A stretch of 64,000 nt of DNA from positions 3,348,001 through 3,412,000 of the forward strand of contig OZ257255.1 of the NCBI GenBank assembly GCA_965279655.1. Reading direction: 5' to 3'. This DNA comes from SCTM01 sp965279655 (GTDB taxonomy: Bacteria; Pseudomonadota; Alphaproteobacteria; Rhodospirillales; Rhodospirillaceae). Below the pieces are notes generated by a model. It saw only the letters and a list, made by a program, of their open reading frames with translations, did no database searches and was not told where the DNA came from. The position numbers and the translations under genes are program-made. Shown here piece after piece: positions 25,531 to 34,468 of this stretch (its first letter is position 1; each line of letters begins with the position of its first letter).

Positions 25531-27636
25531 TCAGGTGTCCTGGAAGTCGGAAACGAACTTCACGAACTGCTCCGGCGGCATCGGCTTGGCCAGCAGATAA
25601 CCCTGGATTTCGTCGCAACCCCGCTCGCGCAGGAACTCCTTCTGCTGCGTGGTTTCCACACCCTCCGCGACCACGCGAAGGCCCAGGCTTTGGCCCAGCC
25701 GCACCACCGCCTCGACGATCTTCTCGTCGTCGCGGTTCTGACCGATGCCGCGCACGAAGGAGGCATCGACCTTGAGCCGCTTCACCGGGAACGCCTGCAG
25801 ATTCGACAGGGAGGAGTATCCGGTGCCGAAATCGTCCATGGAGATGGAGATGCCGGCCGCGGTGAGGTTGTCGACGTTCTCCTTCACCTGCTTGGTGCGC
25901 TCCATCGCGACCGTCTCGGTGATCTCCAGGTCGAGGGCTTCGACGCCGAGGCCCGTGCGATTGAGCGAACTCGTCACCTGGCTGTAAAGATCGCGCTGGC
26001 GGAACTGCACACCGGAGACGTTGAACCCGAGTTGCACGTCGCGCATGCCCTTGTCCGCGAAGTCCACATAGCGGCGGCAGATCTCTTCGATGATCCAGTC
26101 GCCGATCGGCAGAATCAGGCCGGAAGATTCGGCGCAGGGGATGAACTCGCCCGGCGACACCAGACCGCGGGTGGGATGGTTCCAGCGGATCAGCGCCTCC
26201 GCCCCGACGATGCGGCGCTTCTGCAGATCCAGCTGGGGCTGGAAGGCGAGCCAGAGTTCGTCGTTCTCGATCGCGCGGCGCAGATCCGATTCGAGCTGGA
26301 CCCGGCGGCGGATGTCCGCGTCCATGTCCTTGTCGAAATACTTGAACGCCTGACCGCCTTGGGCCTTCGCCTGGTACATGGCGAGCTCCGCCTGGCGGAG
26401 CAGCGACAGCGGGTCCACGTCGTCTTTAGGATAGGCAGCGATGCCGAGCGAAGCCGCGACCTTGAGGTGTTGGCCTTCCACGATCACCGGCTGCCTAAGA
26501 CAGTCGAGAATGCGGCGCATGGTGCGGCTGGCGCCGGCCATGTCGCTGACATTCTCGAATATGAAACCGAAGTCGTCGCCGCCGATGCGGGCGAGCGTAT
26601 CGGTCGTGCGCATGAGCTTGGCGACACGCGCGGAAATCGCCCGGATCAGCGTATCTCCGGCCTTGTGGCCCAGCGTGTTGTTGATGGCCTTGAAGTTGTC
26701 GAGGTCCATCACCATCACGGCGACCGCGGTATCGGCACGGTTGGCCCGCTCGATGGCGGACTTCAGGCGCTCCATGAACTGATGCCGGTTCGGCAGACCG
26801 GTGAGGCCGTCGTACTCCGACAATTGGATGAGCTGATCCTGCGCGCGCAGGCGCTCGGAGATGTCTTCCTGGACCGAGACGAAATGCGAGAAGCGGCCCG
26901 TGGGGTCGGCGATCGGCGTCGTGGTCTGTTCGGTCGTGTAGAACTCGCCGTTCTTGCGGCGGCACACAAGGCGGCCCTTCCAATTCTGCCCGGCGTTCAG
27001 CCGCGCGTTCATGTCGGCGTAGACGGCGTCGCCGTCGCGGCCGGACTTGAGTTGGTCGGCGCTCATGCCGATGAGCAGCGCGCGGCCATAGCCGGTCAAT
27101 TCCTCGAACGCCTTATTGACCCATTTAATGACGCCGTTGCGGTCGGTGATGAAGATGCCGTTGGCGGCGGTCTCCATCGCCGTGGTGTGGATCATCATCT
27201 CGGTTTCACGCGCGCGCCGCGCCGTGATGTCGGTGAGCGACACCAATGTCGCCGCGCGGCCTTCCCAGTCCAAGGGGGTGGCCACCATCTCGACGAACAG
27301 CGGCGTGAGCGCACCGCTCAAGAGTTCGATCGGCGTCGGGTCGCCCTCGGGCCCGAACGAGAAACCGAAGTTGCGGCCCAGCAGGTCCTCCGCCGCCATG
27401 CTGAACAGCTTGGTGGCGGCGGGATTGCAGAACACGATGACCCCGGTGTCGTCGACGACCAGGAAGGCGTCGCGGGCATGATCCACCACCCGCTGATAGA
27501 CCTCCTGCGCCGCGGCGCGGGTTCCGGCGCGAACGCGCACACGCGACTTTGGCGGCGTGAGTGGCTGAATGATGTGAGGCGTGGGCGTGGCGCCAAGCGG
27601 CGCGTCGGGCCCGGGGCGGTTCGTCGAGGTATCCAT
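25531..27636 (-). CDS. PAS-PAS-GGDEF-EAL cyclic-di-GMP protein (likely phosphodiesterase)
   Basis: A 701-residue cytosolic signalling protein with no membrane segment. Order: a Pro-rich N-terminus (1-40), PAS1 (about 48-140), PAS2 (about 150-262), GGDEF (about 271-432) and EAL (about 450-690). The GGDEF signature reads GGDDF (352-356), so cyclase activity is doubtful. The EAL domain looks intact: GAEALIRW (478-485), GFNVSG, LEITETVAM, MDDFGTGYSS, LKVDASFV and AEGVET supply the metal and base residues. The likely outcome is c-di-GMP hydrolysis tuned by PAS ligands. It is divergent from the response regulator-KaiB pair, and an AT-rich inverted repeat lies 31 bases before its start. Confidence 0.94.
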   Translation of the reverse strand: MDTSTNRPGPDAPLGATPTPHIIQPLTPPKSRVRVRAGTRAAAQEVYQRVVDHARDAFLVVDDTGVIVFCNPAATKLFSMAAEDLLGRNFGFSFGPEGDPTPIELLSGALTPLFVEMVATPLDWEGRAATLVSLTDITARRARETEMMIHTTAMETAANGIFITDRNGVIKWVNKAFEELTGYGRALLIGMSADQLKSGRDGDAVYADMNARLNAGQNWKGRLVCRRKNGEFYTTEQTTTPIADPTGRFSHFVSVQEDISERLRAQDQLIQLSEYDGLTGLPNRHQFMERLKSAIERANRADTAVAVMVMDLDNFKAINNTLGHKAGDTLIRAISARVAKLMRTTDTLARIGGDDFGFIFENVSDMAGASRTMRRILDCLRQPVIVEGQHLKVAASLGIAAYPKDDVDPLSLLRQAELAMYQAKAQGGQAFKYFDKDMDADIRRRVQLESDLRRAIENDELWLAFQPQLDLQKRRIVGAEALIRWNHPTRGLVSPGEFIPCAESSGLILPIGDWIIEEICRRYVDFADKGMRDVQLGFNVSGVQFRQRDLYSQVTSSLNRTGLGVEALDLEITETVAMERTKQVKENVDNLTAAGISISMDDFGTGYSSLSNLQAFPVKRLKVDASFVRGIGQNRDDEKIVEAVVRLGQSLGLRVVAEGVETTQQKEFLRERGCDEIQGYLLAKPMPPEQFVKFVSDFQDT

Positions 27637-27666
27637 TTCTTGTCTCCCGCCCGCTTCTGCAAGCTC

Positions 27667-27689
27667 AATAATTTCGAGTGGAAATTATT
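27667..27689. promoter_or_regulatory. Perfect AT-rich inverted repeat upstream of the GGDEF-EAL gene
   Basis: AATAATTTC (27667-27675) and GAAATTATT (27681-27689) form a 9-base perfect inverted repeat with a 5-base spacer GAGTG. It stands out in GC-rich DNA and is 31 bases before the EAL-protein start, in the divergent promoter region. The layout suits a dimeric repressor or activator site. The regulator is unknown. Confidence 0.5.
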
Positions 27690-27862
27690 CGAAGTCGAAA
27701 CCATACTAGGTGCCACGGCGTAAGTGAGCAAGCCGTGGCCAGACCGAGGGCGAAGATTCGGTGAATGCGGCGCTCCACGTCGCCGACTAGATCCGGATTT
27801 CGGCCCTCGGCCCGGCTCCCGACCGGCGAGTTAAAGCCTTCGTATCGAAAGGAAAACTTGCG

Positions 27863-28291
27863 ATGAAACGGGTGTTGGTGATCGACGACGACGGCGGTGT
27901 GCGCGAATCCTTCCGCGCGGCCCTCGAAGATGCGGGCTACCAGGTTACCACCGCGGAGAACGGCACCTCCGGCATCGAGTCGGCCCAGGCGGAGCGCCCC
28001 GATCTGGTGTTCCTAGACCTGAAAATGCCGGGTCTGTCCGGGGTCGACACCCTGAAGCAGCTCCAGGACGCCTGCCCGCGCACGCCGGTGTATGTCGTCA
28101 CCGGCTTCTACGGCGAGTTCGTTGCGCCCTTGCGGGAACTGCAGAGCCGCGGCGTGGACTTCAACCTGGCCCGAAAGCCGCTCACTGCCACCGAGATCAA
28201 GGCGATCGCCGCCGGCCGGCTCGGGATGGTCGGCCCGCTGACGGTCAGCGGCGGCGACGGATGGGCGACAGCCCAGTCGGTGCAATCATGA
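27863..28291 (+). CDS. Single-domain response regulator (receiver only)
   Basis: A 142-residue CheY-like receiver with no output domain. The acidic pocket is VLVIDDDGG (D8-D10), the phosphoacceptor is D52 in FLDLKMPG, the switch Thr is T80 in VVTGFYGE, and the conserved Lys is K105 in ARKPL. About 20 residues after the domain are Gly/Ser-rich. The ribosome-binding region is AAAGGAAAACTTGCG before ATG. Its TGA overlaps the ATG of the KaiB-family gene, so the pair should be co-translated. No histidine kinase is adjacent. Confidence 0.92.
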   Translation: MKRVLVIDDDGGVRESFRAALEDAGYQVTTAENGTSGIESAQAERPDLVFLDLKMPGLSGVDTLKQLQDACPRTPVYVVTGFYGEFVAPLRELQSRGVDFNLARKPLTATEIKAIAAGRLGMVGPLTVSGGDGWATAQSVQS

Positions 28292-28593
28292 TTCGCCTGC
28301 GTTTGTACGTGACCGGCCGCACGGTCAGCGCCGAACGGGCCCGGCTGGCCTTGCGCGATCTGGAGCGCCGCCTCGCGCACCAGTCCGGCGAAAGCACGAT
28401 CCACTGCGAGATTATCGACGTCATGGAAGATCCCGAATCGGCGGAACGCGACAAGATTTTCGCGACTCCGACCCTGATGCGGCTGGGACCCGGCGCGCAG
28501 CCGCGCCTGTTCGGCGATTTCAGCGCGGTCGACAAGGTGATCAGCGCCCTCAAACTCGACACGAAGACAGTGACACTGGCGGCAACGGCTTAA
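28288..28593 (+). CDS. kaiB: KaiB-family (circadian clock-type) thioredoxin-fold protein
   Basis: A 101-residue protein covering the whole KaiB domain. Recognisable family words are LRLYVTGRT (4-12), EIIDVMEDPESAERDKI (41-57), ATPTLMRLGP (59-68) and RLFGDFSAVDKVISAL (73-88). KaiB proteins switch fold and bind KaiC, a RecA-like ATPase; KaiB-like domains also occur in sensor kinases such as SasA. Here it is fused by ATGA overlap to a receiver gene, and no kaiC or kinase is nearby, so its partner is unknown. A role in stress or phosphorelay signalling is inference. It is followed by the SDR gene. Confidence 0.9.
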   Translation: MIRLRLYVTGRTVSAERARLALRDLERRLAHQSGESTIHCEIIDVMEDPESAERDKIFATPTLMRLGPGAQPRLFGDFSAVDKVISALKLDTKTVTLAATA

Positions 28594-28627
28594 GTCCCCC
28601 ATTCCCCAAGCCTTGCCGCCCACGCGT

Positions 28628-28660
28628 GGGGCCGTCAGGATAGAAAATCATGACGGCCCC
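28628..28660 (+). promoter_or_regulatory. Hairpin covering the ribosome-binding site and start codon of the SDR gene
   Basis: GGGGCCGTCA (28628-28637) is the exact reverse complement of TGACGGCCCC (28651-28660). The 13-base loop holds the GGA of the ribosome-binding site and the A of the ATG; the rest of the start codon is in the stem. In mRNA this 10-bp GC-rich stem would hide the start, suggesting translational control. Confidence 0.6.
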
Positions 28661-29417
28661 TATTCATGTCCTGATCACCGGCGCGTCCTCCGGGATCGGT
28701 GAAGCGCTTGCGCATCTCTACGCCGCGCCCGGCACGACCCTCAGCCTCAGCGGCCGCGATACCCAGCGTGTCGACGCGGTCGCGCGCGCCTGCCGCGACA
28801 AGGGTGCGACCGTCGACGCCTGCGTGATGGACGTGACGGATCAGAGCGCCATGGAGAGCTGGGTGTTGGCGCGCGACGATGCGGCGCCGATCGATCTTGT
28901 CATCGCCAACGCGGGCATTTCGGGCGGCACCGCCGGCATCGAAGGCGGCACGGCAGCCAGCCGTGGCCGCCACATCTTCGATGTGAACCTCGGCGGCGTG
29001 CTCAACACGGTCTTGCCGGTGATTACACGCATGCGCGCGCGGCGACGCGGTCAGATCGCGCTGATGAGTTCGCTGGCGAGCTTTCGCGGCATCGGCGGTG
29101 CGCCCGCTTACAGCGCCTCCAAGGCCGCCGTACGGGTGTGGGGCGAAGGTGTACGGCCGATGCTGGCGCAGGACGGCATCGGCTTGTCGGTGATCTGTCC
29201 TGGCTTCGTCGTCAGCCGCATGACGGCGGTGAACCACTTTCCCATGCCGTTCCTGATGGATACGGCGCGGGCGGCGCGGATCATCAAGAAGGGCCTCGCG
29301 GCGAACCGCGGCCGCATCGCTTTCCCGTGGCCGATGATGTTCGTGATGTGGCTGATCGCGGCCCTGCCGGACCGCATCGCCGGGGCGCTGACCGCGCGCC
29401 TGCCGGCCAAGGAATAG
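28650..29417 (+). CDS. Short-chain dehydrogenase/reductase
   Basis: A 255-residue classical SDR. The NAD(P)-binding motif is TGASSGIG (about 10-17), NAG is in IANAGISGG, and the catalytic Ser and Tyr-Lys are in MSSLASFRG and YSASKAAV. The C-terminal part has PWPMMFVMWLIAALPDRI, a hydrophobic stretch that may touch the membrane and is common in this SDR subgroup. The substrate cannot be predicted. It follows the KaiB gene by 56 bases and its start lies in a hairpin, so it may be expressed with but controlled separately from the pair before it. Confidence 0.9.
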   Translation: MTAPIHVLITGASSGIGEALAHLYAAPGTTLSLSGRDTQRVDAVARACRDKGATVDACVMDVTDQSAMESWVLARDDAAPIDLVIANAGISGGTAGIEGGTAASRGRHIFDVNLGGVLNTVLPVITRMRARRRGQIALMSSLASFRGIGGAPAYSASKAAVRVWGEGVRPMLAQDGIGLSVICPGFVVSRMTAVNHFPMPFLMDTARAARIIKKGLAANRGRIAFPWPMMFVMWLIAALPDRIAGALTARLPAKE

Positions 29418-29429
29418 CGACGCGGATAG

Positions 29430-30158
29430 CTACTGGGGCGGCTTGCGCTTCTGCGAGTTGCGGTGCGCCCAGATATTCAAGCTTTCCACCAGGATCGAGA
29501 AGCTGATCGCGAAATAGAGATACTCACGCGGGATGTGGAAATGCGCCGCGTCCGCCACCAGCGCGGTTCCCACCAGCAGCAGGAAAGACAGCGCCAGCAT
29601 CTTCACGGTCTGGTGGCGCTCGATGAAACCGGACACCGCCCCGGCGCAGAAGATCATCACCAGGATGGCGATGACGATGGCGATAATCATCACCGGCAGA
29701 TTGTCGGTCATGCCGACGGCGGTGATAATGGAATCCAGCGAGAACACGAGATCGAGTGCCATAATCTGCAGGATCACGGGGAACAGCTTGGCAGGCGCGC
29801 GGCCGCCCTCTTTCTCGGCGGGACCTTCGACGGTCTCGTGGATTTCGTCGGCCCCCTTGTAGATGAGATAGATGCCGCCGATCCCGAGCACGATATCGCG
29901 CCAGGACAGCGCGAAGTCGCCGACGGTCATGACGGGCGTGGTCAGCTTGGCGATGATGGTCAGCGTCGTGAGAAGGCCCACGCGCAAGCCGAGCGCGAGC
30001 AGCAATCCGATCTTCCGCGCCAGGGGCTGATGTTCCGGCGGCAACCGCGAGGTTGTGATGGCGAGAAACACCAGGTTGTCGATGCCGAGAACGATCTCAA
30101 GCACCGTCAGGGTCGCCAGCGCCATCCACGTGTCGGGATTGGTGATGAACTCGATCAC
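29430..30158 (-). CDS. TerC-family integral membrane protein (copy 1)
   Basis: A 242-residue protein with about seven membrane segments. TerC/Alx/YgaP-type proteins have been linked to metal (Mn2+) export and tellurite resistance. The family signature is LEIVLGIDNLVFLAI near the N-terminus, with acidic residues in the membrane (GIDN), and FSLDSIITAVGMTDNLPVM in the second half. It overlaps by 4 bases the start of the previous gene, a close paralogue, pointing to tandem duplication. Function is inferred from family only. Confidence 0.88.
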   Translation of the reverse strand: MIEFITNPDTWMALATLTVLEIVLGIDNLVFLAITTSRLPPEHQPLARKIGLLLALGLRVGLLTTLTIIAKLTTPVMTVGDFALSWRDIVLGIGGIYLIYKGADEIHETVEGPAEKEGGRAPAKLFPVILQIMALDLVFSLDSIITAVGMTDNLPVMIIAIVIAILVMIFCAGAVSGFIERHQTVKMLALSFLLLVGTALVADAAHFHIPREYLYFAISFSILVESLNIWAHRNSQKRKPPQ

Positions 30159-30877
30159 GGGCGGTGGTCCTTCGGTGTCTTGCGGCGCACGACCATGTTG
30201 AGGGCCTCGATCAGGCCGGAGAACACGATCGCCGAGTAGATGTAGCCGCGCGGGATATGGAAGTGCCCGGCGTCGGCGAGGAGCGCCGCGCCGACAAGCA
30301 GCAGGAACCCGAGCGCCAGCATCTTCACGGTCGGATGGCGGTTGACGAAATCGCCGATCGGACCGGCGGCGAACATCATGATGAAGATCGCGATGACGAT
30401 GGCGGCGATCATCACCGGCAGGTTATCGGTCATGCCGACGGCGGTGATCACGGAATCGAGCGAGAACACGACATCCAACACCACGACCTGGAAGATCGCC
30501 GCGGCCAGCGTCATTTGCGCCCCGAGCGATTCGGCGTGGCCGCCGCCCTCCATCATCGTATGGATTTCCGCCGTGCCTTTGTAAATCAGGAAAAGACCGC
30601 CGGCGCCGAGGACGATGTCGCGCCAACTGAGGTCAAAGCCCAAAATCGTCACGAACGGCGCCGTCAACCCGGCCAGCCAGCTGATGCTGCCGAGAAGCGC
30701 GATGCGCATGATGAGCGCCAGAGCCAGTCCGATGCGGCGGACCTTGTTGCGGCTTTCGACGGGAACGCGCTCGGCGACGATCGACAGAAAGATGACGTTA
30801 TCGATGCCGAGCACGATCTCGAGCGCGGTCAGCGTGAGAAACGCCGCCAAGATATCCGGAGTGAGAAACGCTTCCAT
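30155..30877 (-). CDS. TerC-family integral membrane protein (copy 2)
   Basis: A 240-residue paralogue of the next gene, aligned along its whole length: LEIVLGIDNVIFLSI, FDLSWRDIVLGAGGLFLIYKG, FSLDSVITAVGMTDNLPVM and the ending HFHIPRGYIYSAIVFS all have matches. The two stop/start codons overlap (ATGA), so they are co-translated, perhaps to form a heteromeric carrier. The family has been tied to Mn2+ homeostasis. No riboswitch of the yybP-ykoY type is recognisable in the short region upstream. Confidence 0.88.
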   Translation of the reverse strand: MEAFLTPDILAAFLTLTALEIVLGIDNVIFLSIVAERVPVESRNKVRRIGLALALIMRIALLGSISWLAGLTAPFVTILGFDLSWRDIVLGAGGLFLIYKGTAEIHTMMEGGGHAESLGAQMTLAAAIFQVVVLDVVFSLDSVITAVGMTDNLPVMIAAIVIAIFIMMFAAGPIGDFVNRHPTVKMLALGFLLLVGAALLADAGHFHIPRGYIYSAIVFSGLIEALNMVVRRKTPKDHRP

Positions 30878-30940
30878 TAGCCCCTGCGCCTGAAACTTGT
30901 GAGTAGCATGCCCTGCGCGCGCGCCGGGATCAAACGCGCG

Positions 30941-31906
30941 TTATCGGTTCTGCAGTGCGCGCCAGCGCGCGACATTGCGGTTGTGCTCGTCCAGGGACGC
31001 GGCGAAGGCGTGTCCGCCACTGCCGTCGGCGACAAAATAAAGATCGTTGCTGTCGGCGGGATGGAGCACAGCGTTGAGGCTCGCGCGTCCCGGATGGCAG
31101 ATCGGCGCCGGCGGCAGACGGTCGATGGTATAGGTGTTGAAGGGTGTCGGGTTGTCGAGGTCGGCGCGGGTGAGCGTGCGGCCGAGACCTTCCGGCGCAA
31201 TACCATAACTCACGGTCGGGTCGCTCTGCAGGCGCATGCCGCGCCGCAGGCGGTTGATGAACACCGCGGCGACCCTGGGACGCTCGGCGGCGAGGCCGGT
31301 TTCCTTCTCCACGATGGAGGCCAGCACAACGGCTTCCTCCGGCGACATGACGGGCAGTCCCTGGGCGCGGCCTGCCCAGAGTTCCGCGAGGAGCGTGTCG
31401 CGGGCCTGCTTCAGGCGCGCCACAACCGCGCCGCGGGTATCGCCCCATTCGTAGCGATAGGTCTCCGGAAGAAGTTCGCCGTCTTTCACCGGCGCGGTGA
31501 CGTCACCCTGCAGCACGTCGGCGGCGGCGATGAGCTTGAGGATTTCCGACGTCACCAAGCCTTCCGGGATCGTGACGAAATGCGCCACCACTTCGCGGCG
31601 GACGATCTTGCCCAAGGCGCTTTGAATGCTGACGTACGGATCGAAGAGGTACTCACCGGGCTTGAGCGCACGGGCCTGTTCCGAGCGCCGCGCCTCCAAC
31701 TCCACCATCCACGCTTCGTCGGCCACACCCGCCTCGGCGAGTTGATGGGCGATGGCTTTGAGGCCGGTGCCGGGCGCGATGATCACCGTCACGGGTGCGG
31801 TCAGGGGGCCTGGCGCCGCTACGGCGCCCAGGAACCACTGATACGCGCCAAAGGCCGCGCCGGCCGTGATGCCGACGAGAAGAAGGAAGGTCAGGAGAAA
31901 GCGCAT
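30941..31906 (-). CDS. mltG: Endolytic murein transglycosylase MltG
   Basis: Inner-membrane lytic transglycosylase that cuts nascent peptidoglycan strands. Its 321 residues have one N-terminal membrane segment (about 3-24), a LysM-like region (about 35-110) and the YceG catalytic domain with the active-site glutamate E200 in ASIVEKETG, NRLRRGMRLQSDPTVSYG, and NTYTIDRLPPAPICHPG. The C-terminal LYFVADGSGGHAFAASLDEH is also conserved. It lies 9 bases after fabF in the fab cluster, a typical alphaproteobacterial order. Confidence 0.95.
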   Translation of the reverse strand: MRFLLTFLLLVGITAGAAFGAYQWFLGAVAAPGPLTAPVTVIIAPGTGLKAIAHQLAEAGVADEAWMVELEARRSEQARALKPGEYLFDPYVSIQSALGKIVRREVVAHFVTIPEGLVTSEILKLIAAADVLQGDVTAPVKDGELLPETYRYEWGDTRGAVVARLKQARDTLLAELWAGRAQGLPVMSPEEAVVLASIVEKETGLAAERPRVAAVFINRLRRGMRLQSDPTVSYGIAPEGLGRTLTRADLDNPTPFNTYTIDRLPPAPICHPGRASLNAVLHPADSNDLYFVADGSGGHAFAASLDEHNRNVARWRALQNR

Positions 31907-31915
31907 GGACGTGCG

Positions 31916-33190
<1,275 letters not shown>

Positions 33191-33316
33191 GTGAGTCCAT
33201 CCGCGTTGTCAGGAACAAATCGAAGCGGTACTCCAGAAACGGCGATGGGACCCGGTCGCTGACCGAAGGCCCCATTGCACCAATTCCTGCGGTCCGGTCA
33301 GCGCGCGACCGCGCTG

Positions 33317-33556
33317 CTACTTGCTGGCGTTCTGCTGGATGAACGCAATCGCGTCCTTCACGGTCAGGATCTTCTCGGCCGCATCGTCCGGGATCTCGAC
33401 GCCGAATTCTTCTTCGAAGGCCATGACGAGTTCGACCGTATCGAGGCTGTCGGCTCCCAGATCGTCGATGAAGCTCGCGTTGTCAGTGACCTTGGCTTCT
33501 TCCACGCCCAGGTGTTCCACAACGATCTTCTTCACGCGCTCGGCGACGTCGCTCAT
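33317..33556 (-). CDS. acpP: Acyl carrier protein
   Basis: The 79-residue carrier for growing fatty acids. The phosphopantetheine serine is S37 in DLGADSLDTVELVM. The acidic helix II and the start MSDVAERVKKIVVEHLGV are typical. A good ribosome-binding site (GAGGAAAG) lies ahead of the ATG. It sits between fabG and fabF; the 160-base gap upstream is long enough for its own promoter, as expected for a highly expressed protein. Confidence 0.98.
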   Translation of the reverse strand: MSDVAERVKKIVVEHLGVEEAKVTDNASFIDDLGADSLDTVELVMAFEEEFGVEIPDDAAEKILTVKDAIAFIQQNASK

Positions 33557-33716
33557 TCGTCTTTCCTCAAAGCTATGTTCTTGAGTGGATTAGGATAAAT
33601 TGACTTTAGGCGAGGCCATCCATCCCCGTGAGGGTTGGAGTAGCACATTACATTTTCCTTGGCTAGGCGGCGCGTCCCCGGGTTTTCGGCCTGCCCGGGC
33701 CTCGGATTGGAGGGGC

Positions 33717-34454
33717 CTAGAACATCGCCATGCCGCCGTTCACATGCAGAGTCTGGCCCGTGACATAGGCCGCTTCGACCGAAGCCAGATAAGTGACCGC
33801 GGCCCCGATGTCGCTGCCCTCGCCCATGCGGCCCAGCGGAATGTTGCCGAGGATGCGGTTGCGCTGATCGTCGTTCAGCTTCTCCGTCATGGGGCTGGCG
33901 ATGAAGCCCGGCGCCACCGCGTTCACCGTGATGCCGCGGCTGGCGACTTCCTGGGCGAGCGACTTGGTCATGCCGATCAGGCCCGCTTTCGCGGCGACGT
34001 AGTTCACTTGGCCGGGATTTCCGGTCGCGCCCACGACCGAGGAGATATTGATGATGCGGCCGAAGCGCTTCTTCATCATGCCCTTTACCGCGGCACGGCT
34101 GAGGCGAAACGCCACACCGAGATTGACGTTCAAGACGTCGAAGAAGTCCGCATCCTTCATACGCAGCACCAAGCCGTCGCGCGTGATGCCGGCGTTGTTC
34201 ACCAGGATGTCGAGGCCGCCGAGGGCGGCCTCCGTCTCCGGCACCAACTTTTCCGTCGCGGCGACGTCGCTGAAATCGCACGGCAGCACATGGGCGCGGC
34301 TGCCCAGTTCCGCCGCCAGCGCATCGAGCGCTTCGCGGCGCGTGCCATGCAGGCCGACGGTGGCGCCTTGCGCGTGCAATGCTTTTGCGATCGCCGCGCC
34401 GATGCCGCCGCTGGCGCCGGTGACCAGTGCGGTCTTCCCCGTGAGATCGAACAT
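33717..34454 (-). CDS. fabG: 3-oxoacyl-ACP reductase
   Basis: NADPH-dependent reductase of the fatty-acid cycle. From ATG 34454 it has 245 residues: TGASGGIGAAIA (about 12-23), NNAGITRDGLVLRMK (a FabG hallmark), the catalytic Ser in INISSVVG and Tyr-Lys in YVAAKAGLIG, and the C-terminal YVTGQTLHVNGGMAMF ending. A longer frame from 34580 runs into fabD and is rejected. It lies 14 bases after fabD. Confidence 0.97.
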   Translation of the reverse strand: MFDLTGKTALVTGASGGIGAAIAKALHAQGATVGLHGTRREALDALAAELGSRAHVLPCDFSDVAATEKLVPETEAALGGLDILVNNAGITRDGLVLRMKDADFFDVLNVNLGVAFRLSRAAVKGMMKKRFGRIINISSVVGATGNPGQVNYVAAKAGLIGMTKSLAQEVASRGITVNAVAPGFIASPMTEKLNDDQRNRILGNIPLGRMGEGSDIGAAVTYLASVEAAYVTGQTLHVNGGMAMF

Positions 34455-34468
34455 GTGGCCCCGCTCCG

